Positions 32,071-33,545 of a stretch of DNA of 33,545 nucleotides are shown here, piece by piece. Origin of the DNA: Allomyces macrogynus ATCC 38327 (taxonomy: Eukaryota > Blastocladiomycota > Blastocladiomycetes > Blastocladiales > Blastocladiaceae); assembly GCA_000151295.1 (NCBI GenBank), contig GG745383.1, positions 229,544 to 263,088 of the forward strand, in the 5' to 3' direction. The notes beneath the pieces were generated by a model. That model was not told where the DNA came from, ran no database searches, and saw nothing but the letters and a program-made list of their open reading frames with translations. The translations under genes were made by a program, and so were the position numbers. Every line of letters starts with the position of its first letter. Position 1 is the stretch's first letter.

Positions 32071-33486
32071 TTAGATACTCTCTTCGGCCCGCCACACCTG
32101 CAACTCACAATCCTCGCCACCCGCAGCGACCATCCCCTCCCCCCAGGCGACACACAGTCGTTTCGCGACCGGCGCCTTCTCCCCGTCCTTCCCCCCTTGC
32201 CACTTGGGCACGCTCACCGCCGGGGCGACCACATGCAACGGCTGTCCCGGACTCCGCACATCCAACACCTTGACCGTCCCATCCAACGACGCCGAACTCA
32301 ACAGCCACGCCGAATTCGGTGCCCAGGCCACACTAACCACCTGGTTCTTGTGTGCGGCCAGACGCGACCTGACCAACGTAGAGTCTTTCGCGCGCACGTC
32401 CCACAGCCGGACGATGGGGTCGGCGTGGCCCGAGGCGAGCAGGCGCGAGGTGGACGAGTAGGCCAAGGCGAGAACGGCTTTTTCGCAGGTCATGGTTTGG
32501 ACCGTGGTGTGCGTCGACAAGTCCCAGACGCGCACGCCGTGGTCGTGGCCACCAGAGAAGAGCGTGCGGGTGGCGGCGTCGCTGGAGAGGGCCGTGACGG
32601 CGCCGTGGTGGCCGTACATGGACCCGAGCGCCGGGATCGTCGGGAGGGATGGGGTGGTGGAAGGGGTCGCGTCGCGGCGCGCTTTTTTGGCGGCCGGTGG
32701 GGCCGTGCCGGAAGAGAGGTCGGCGTGCTTGGTGGAGAAGACTTTAATGGATCCGTCCCACGACGCGGTGAAGAGCTACACGGTGGAGAGGAGAGAGGAT
32801 GAGCGACTCGTCGAACAGCAGCGATCCATGCGGAAGAAAGCGCAGACCTGGTCAAGGTCCGGCACATGCGCAAGCGCCTCGATCGCGCCCGTATGGCCCG
32901 CCAGTTCGCAGATCGGTCGTGGCGGGGCCATCCCGTCGGTTTCCAACTTGGCGGCCATATCGACAATCGTCACTTTCTGGTCCATGCCAGCGACGGCGAC
33001 GCGGAGCACCGACGCATCTTGCTCTTCCGACGGCGGCAGGACCAGCGCGGCCTTGAGCGGCACGACCCCCGCCGCAACTTGGTGCTTGCTGACCGTCTTG
33101 CCATCGGTTGTATCCCAAACGCGCACGACACCGTCGTAGCCAGCCGACACGACACGGTCCTTTGAAGCAATCGCGACCGCCGAAATCCAGTCGTCGGCGT
33201 GGAACGCGGCAACGGGCGTGGGGGGCGGGAGGGCGACGAGGTACTCGAGGACCAGCTCATTTTCGGCGGAAAGACCATGATTCTCGAGGTAGGCGGCGAG
33301 CGAGGACCGCAGGAGCGTGCCGTCGATCAAAAAATCCAAGGGCAGCGGGTTGTCGGTGCGGCCGAGCAAGTGGTTGACGACTTCGGCAAGGGCGGCGCGC
33401 TTGAAGGTGGCCGGGATGCGGATGGCAGCGGGCGGGACGGCGAGGTCGCGCTGCGCGGTGGTGAACTTGACGGAGACGTGGGCCAT
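32071..33486 (-). CDS. YTM1: Ribosome biogenesis WD40 protein Ytm1/WDR12, 2 exons, 447 aa
   Basis: Nucleolar 60S assembly factor; in yeast Ytm1 acts with Erb1 and Nop7, and its N-terminal ubiquitin-like domain is the ligand of the Rea1 MIDAS domain. Exon 1 33486-32848, exon 2 32775-32071, 448 codons with stop. The 72-nt intron has an unusual donor, GTCTGC, and acceptor GTGTAG. Splicing joins HVPDLDQ to LFTASWDGSIKVFST, a clean WD repeat. The N-terminal about 95 residues match the NLE/UBL domain: VNHLLGRTDNPLPLDFLIDG and LRSSLAAYLENHGLS. WD repeats follow with SAGYDGVVRVWD, SGGHDHGVRVWD, ASGHADPIVRLWD and SSASLDGTVKVLD. Length is close to yeast Ytm1 (about 460 aa). A basic segment, AAKKARRDA, between repeats may be a nuclear localisation signal. 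Start: first ATG, giving MAHVSVKF, fits the family. Confidence 0.94.
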
Positions 33487-33545
33487 GTTGGATATCGAGT
33501 GTGCCGCGGCGTCGCGGGACGGCGTCGTGCCGAGGATGATTTGAA

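Overview
This is a GC-rich eukaryotic window, most likely from a zoosporic (chytrid or blastoclad-like) fungus. The fungal signs are a two-domain GARS-AIRS enzyme of the ADE5,7 type without the third animal GART domain, a YTM1-type ribosome-assembly WD40 protein, and many short (68-113 nt) introns. A full animal-type membrane adenylyl cyclase fits an early-diverging flagellated fungus better than a yeast or mould. This assignment is inference. Exons were joined by hand. In every confident model the summed exon length is a whole number of codons, and the introns share a GTACGT-like donor and usually a CTGAC branch-site motif.

Layout. 1-396 (-): 5' part of an unrecognised gene running off the left edge, with a (CAG)10 tract in its leader. 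397-2216: no supportable gene. 2217-3969 (-): a coding-like but frame-broken locus. 4702-5929 (-): aquaporin, 3 exons, 357 aa. 6486-9388 (-): AP-1/AP-2 beta-adaptin, 2 exons, 941 aa, with a shortened ear. 10079-11786 (+): oxysterol-binding-protein-related protein, 3 exons, 508 aa, first intron GC-AG. 11787-13841: gene-free, with the ABC promoter at its right end. 13842-18685 (+): full-size ABCB/MDR-type ABC transporter, 13 exons, 1301 aa. 18686-20407: gene-free, with tRNA-like relics. 20408-26481 (-): transmembrane class III adenylyl cyclase, 4 exons, 1940 aa. 26482-29090: gene-free, with a cluster of diverged tRNA-derived repeats. 29091-31508 (-): ADE5,7, 2 exons, 780 aa. 32071-33486 (-): YTM1, 2 exons, 447 aa.

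The genes are mostly unrelated housekeeping or membrane-system genes: water/solute channel, clathrin adaptor, lipid transfer, drug/lipid export, cAMP synthesis, purine synthesis and 60S assembly. Beta-adaptin and ORP are divergently transcribed and share a 690-bp intergenic region. There is no operon-like logic. The most notable item is the cyclase. It has the TM6-C1-TM6-C2 layout of animal membrane adenylyl cyclases with a complete split active site, whereas the well-known fungal adenylyl cyclase is the leucine-rich-repeat Cyr1 type.
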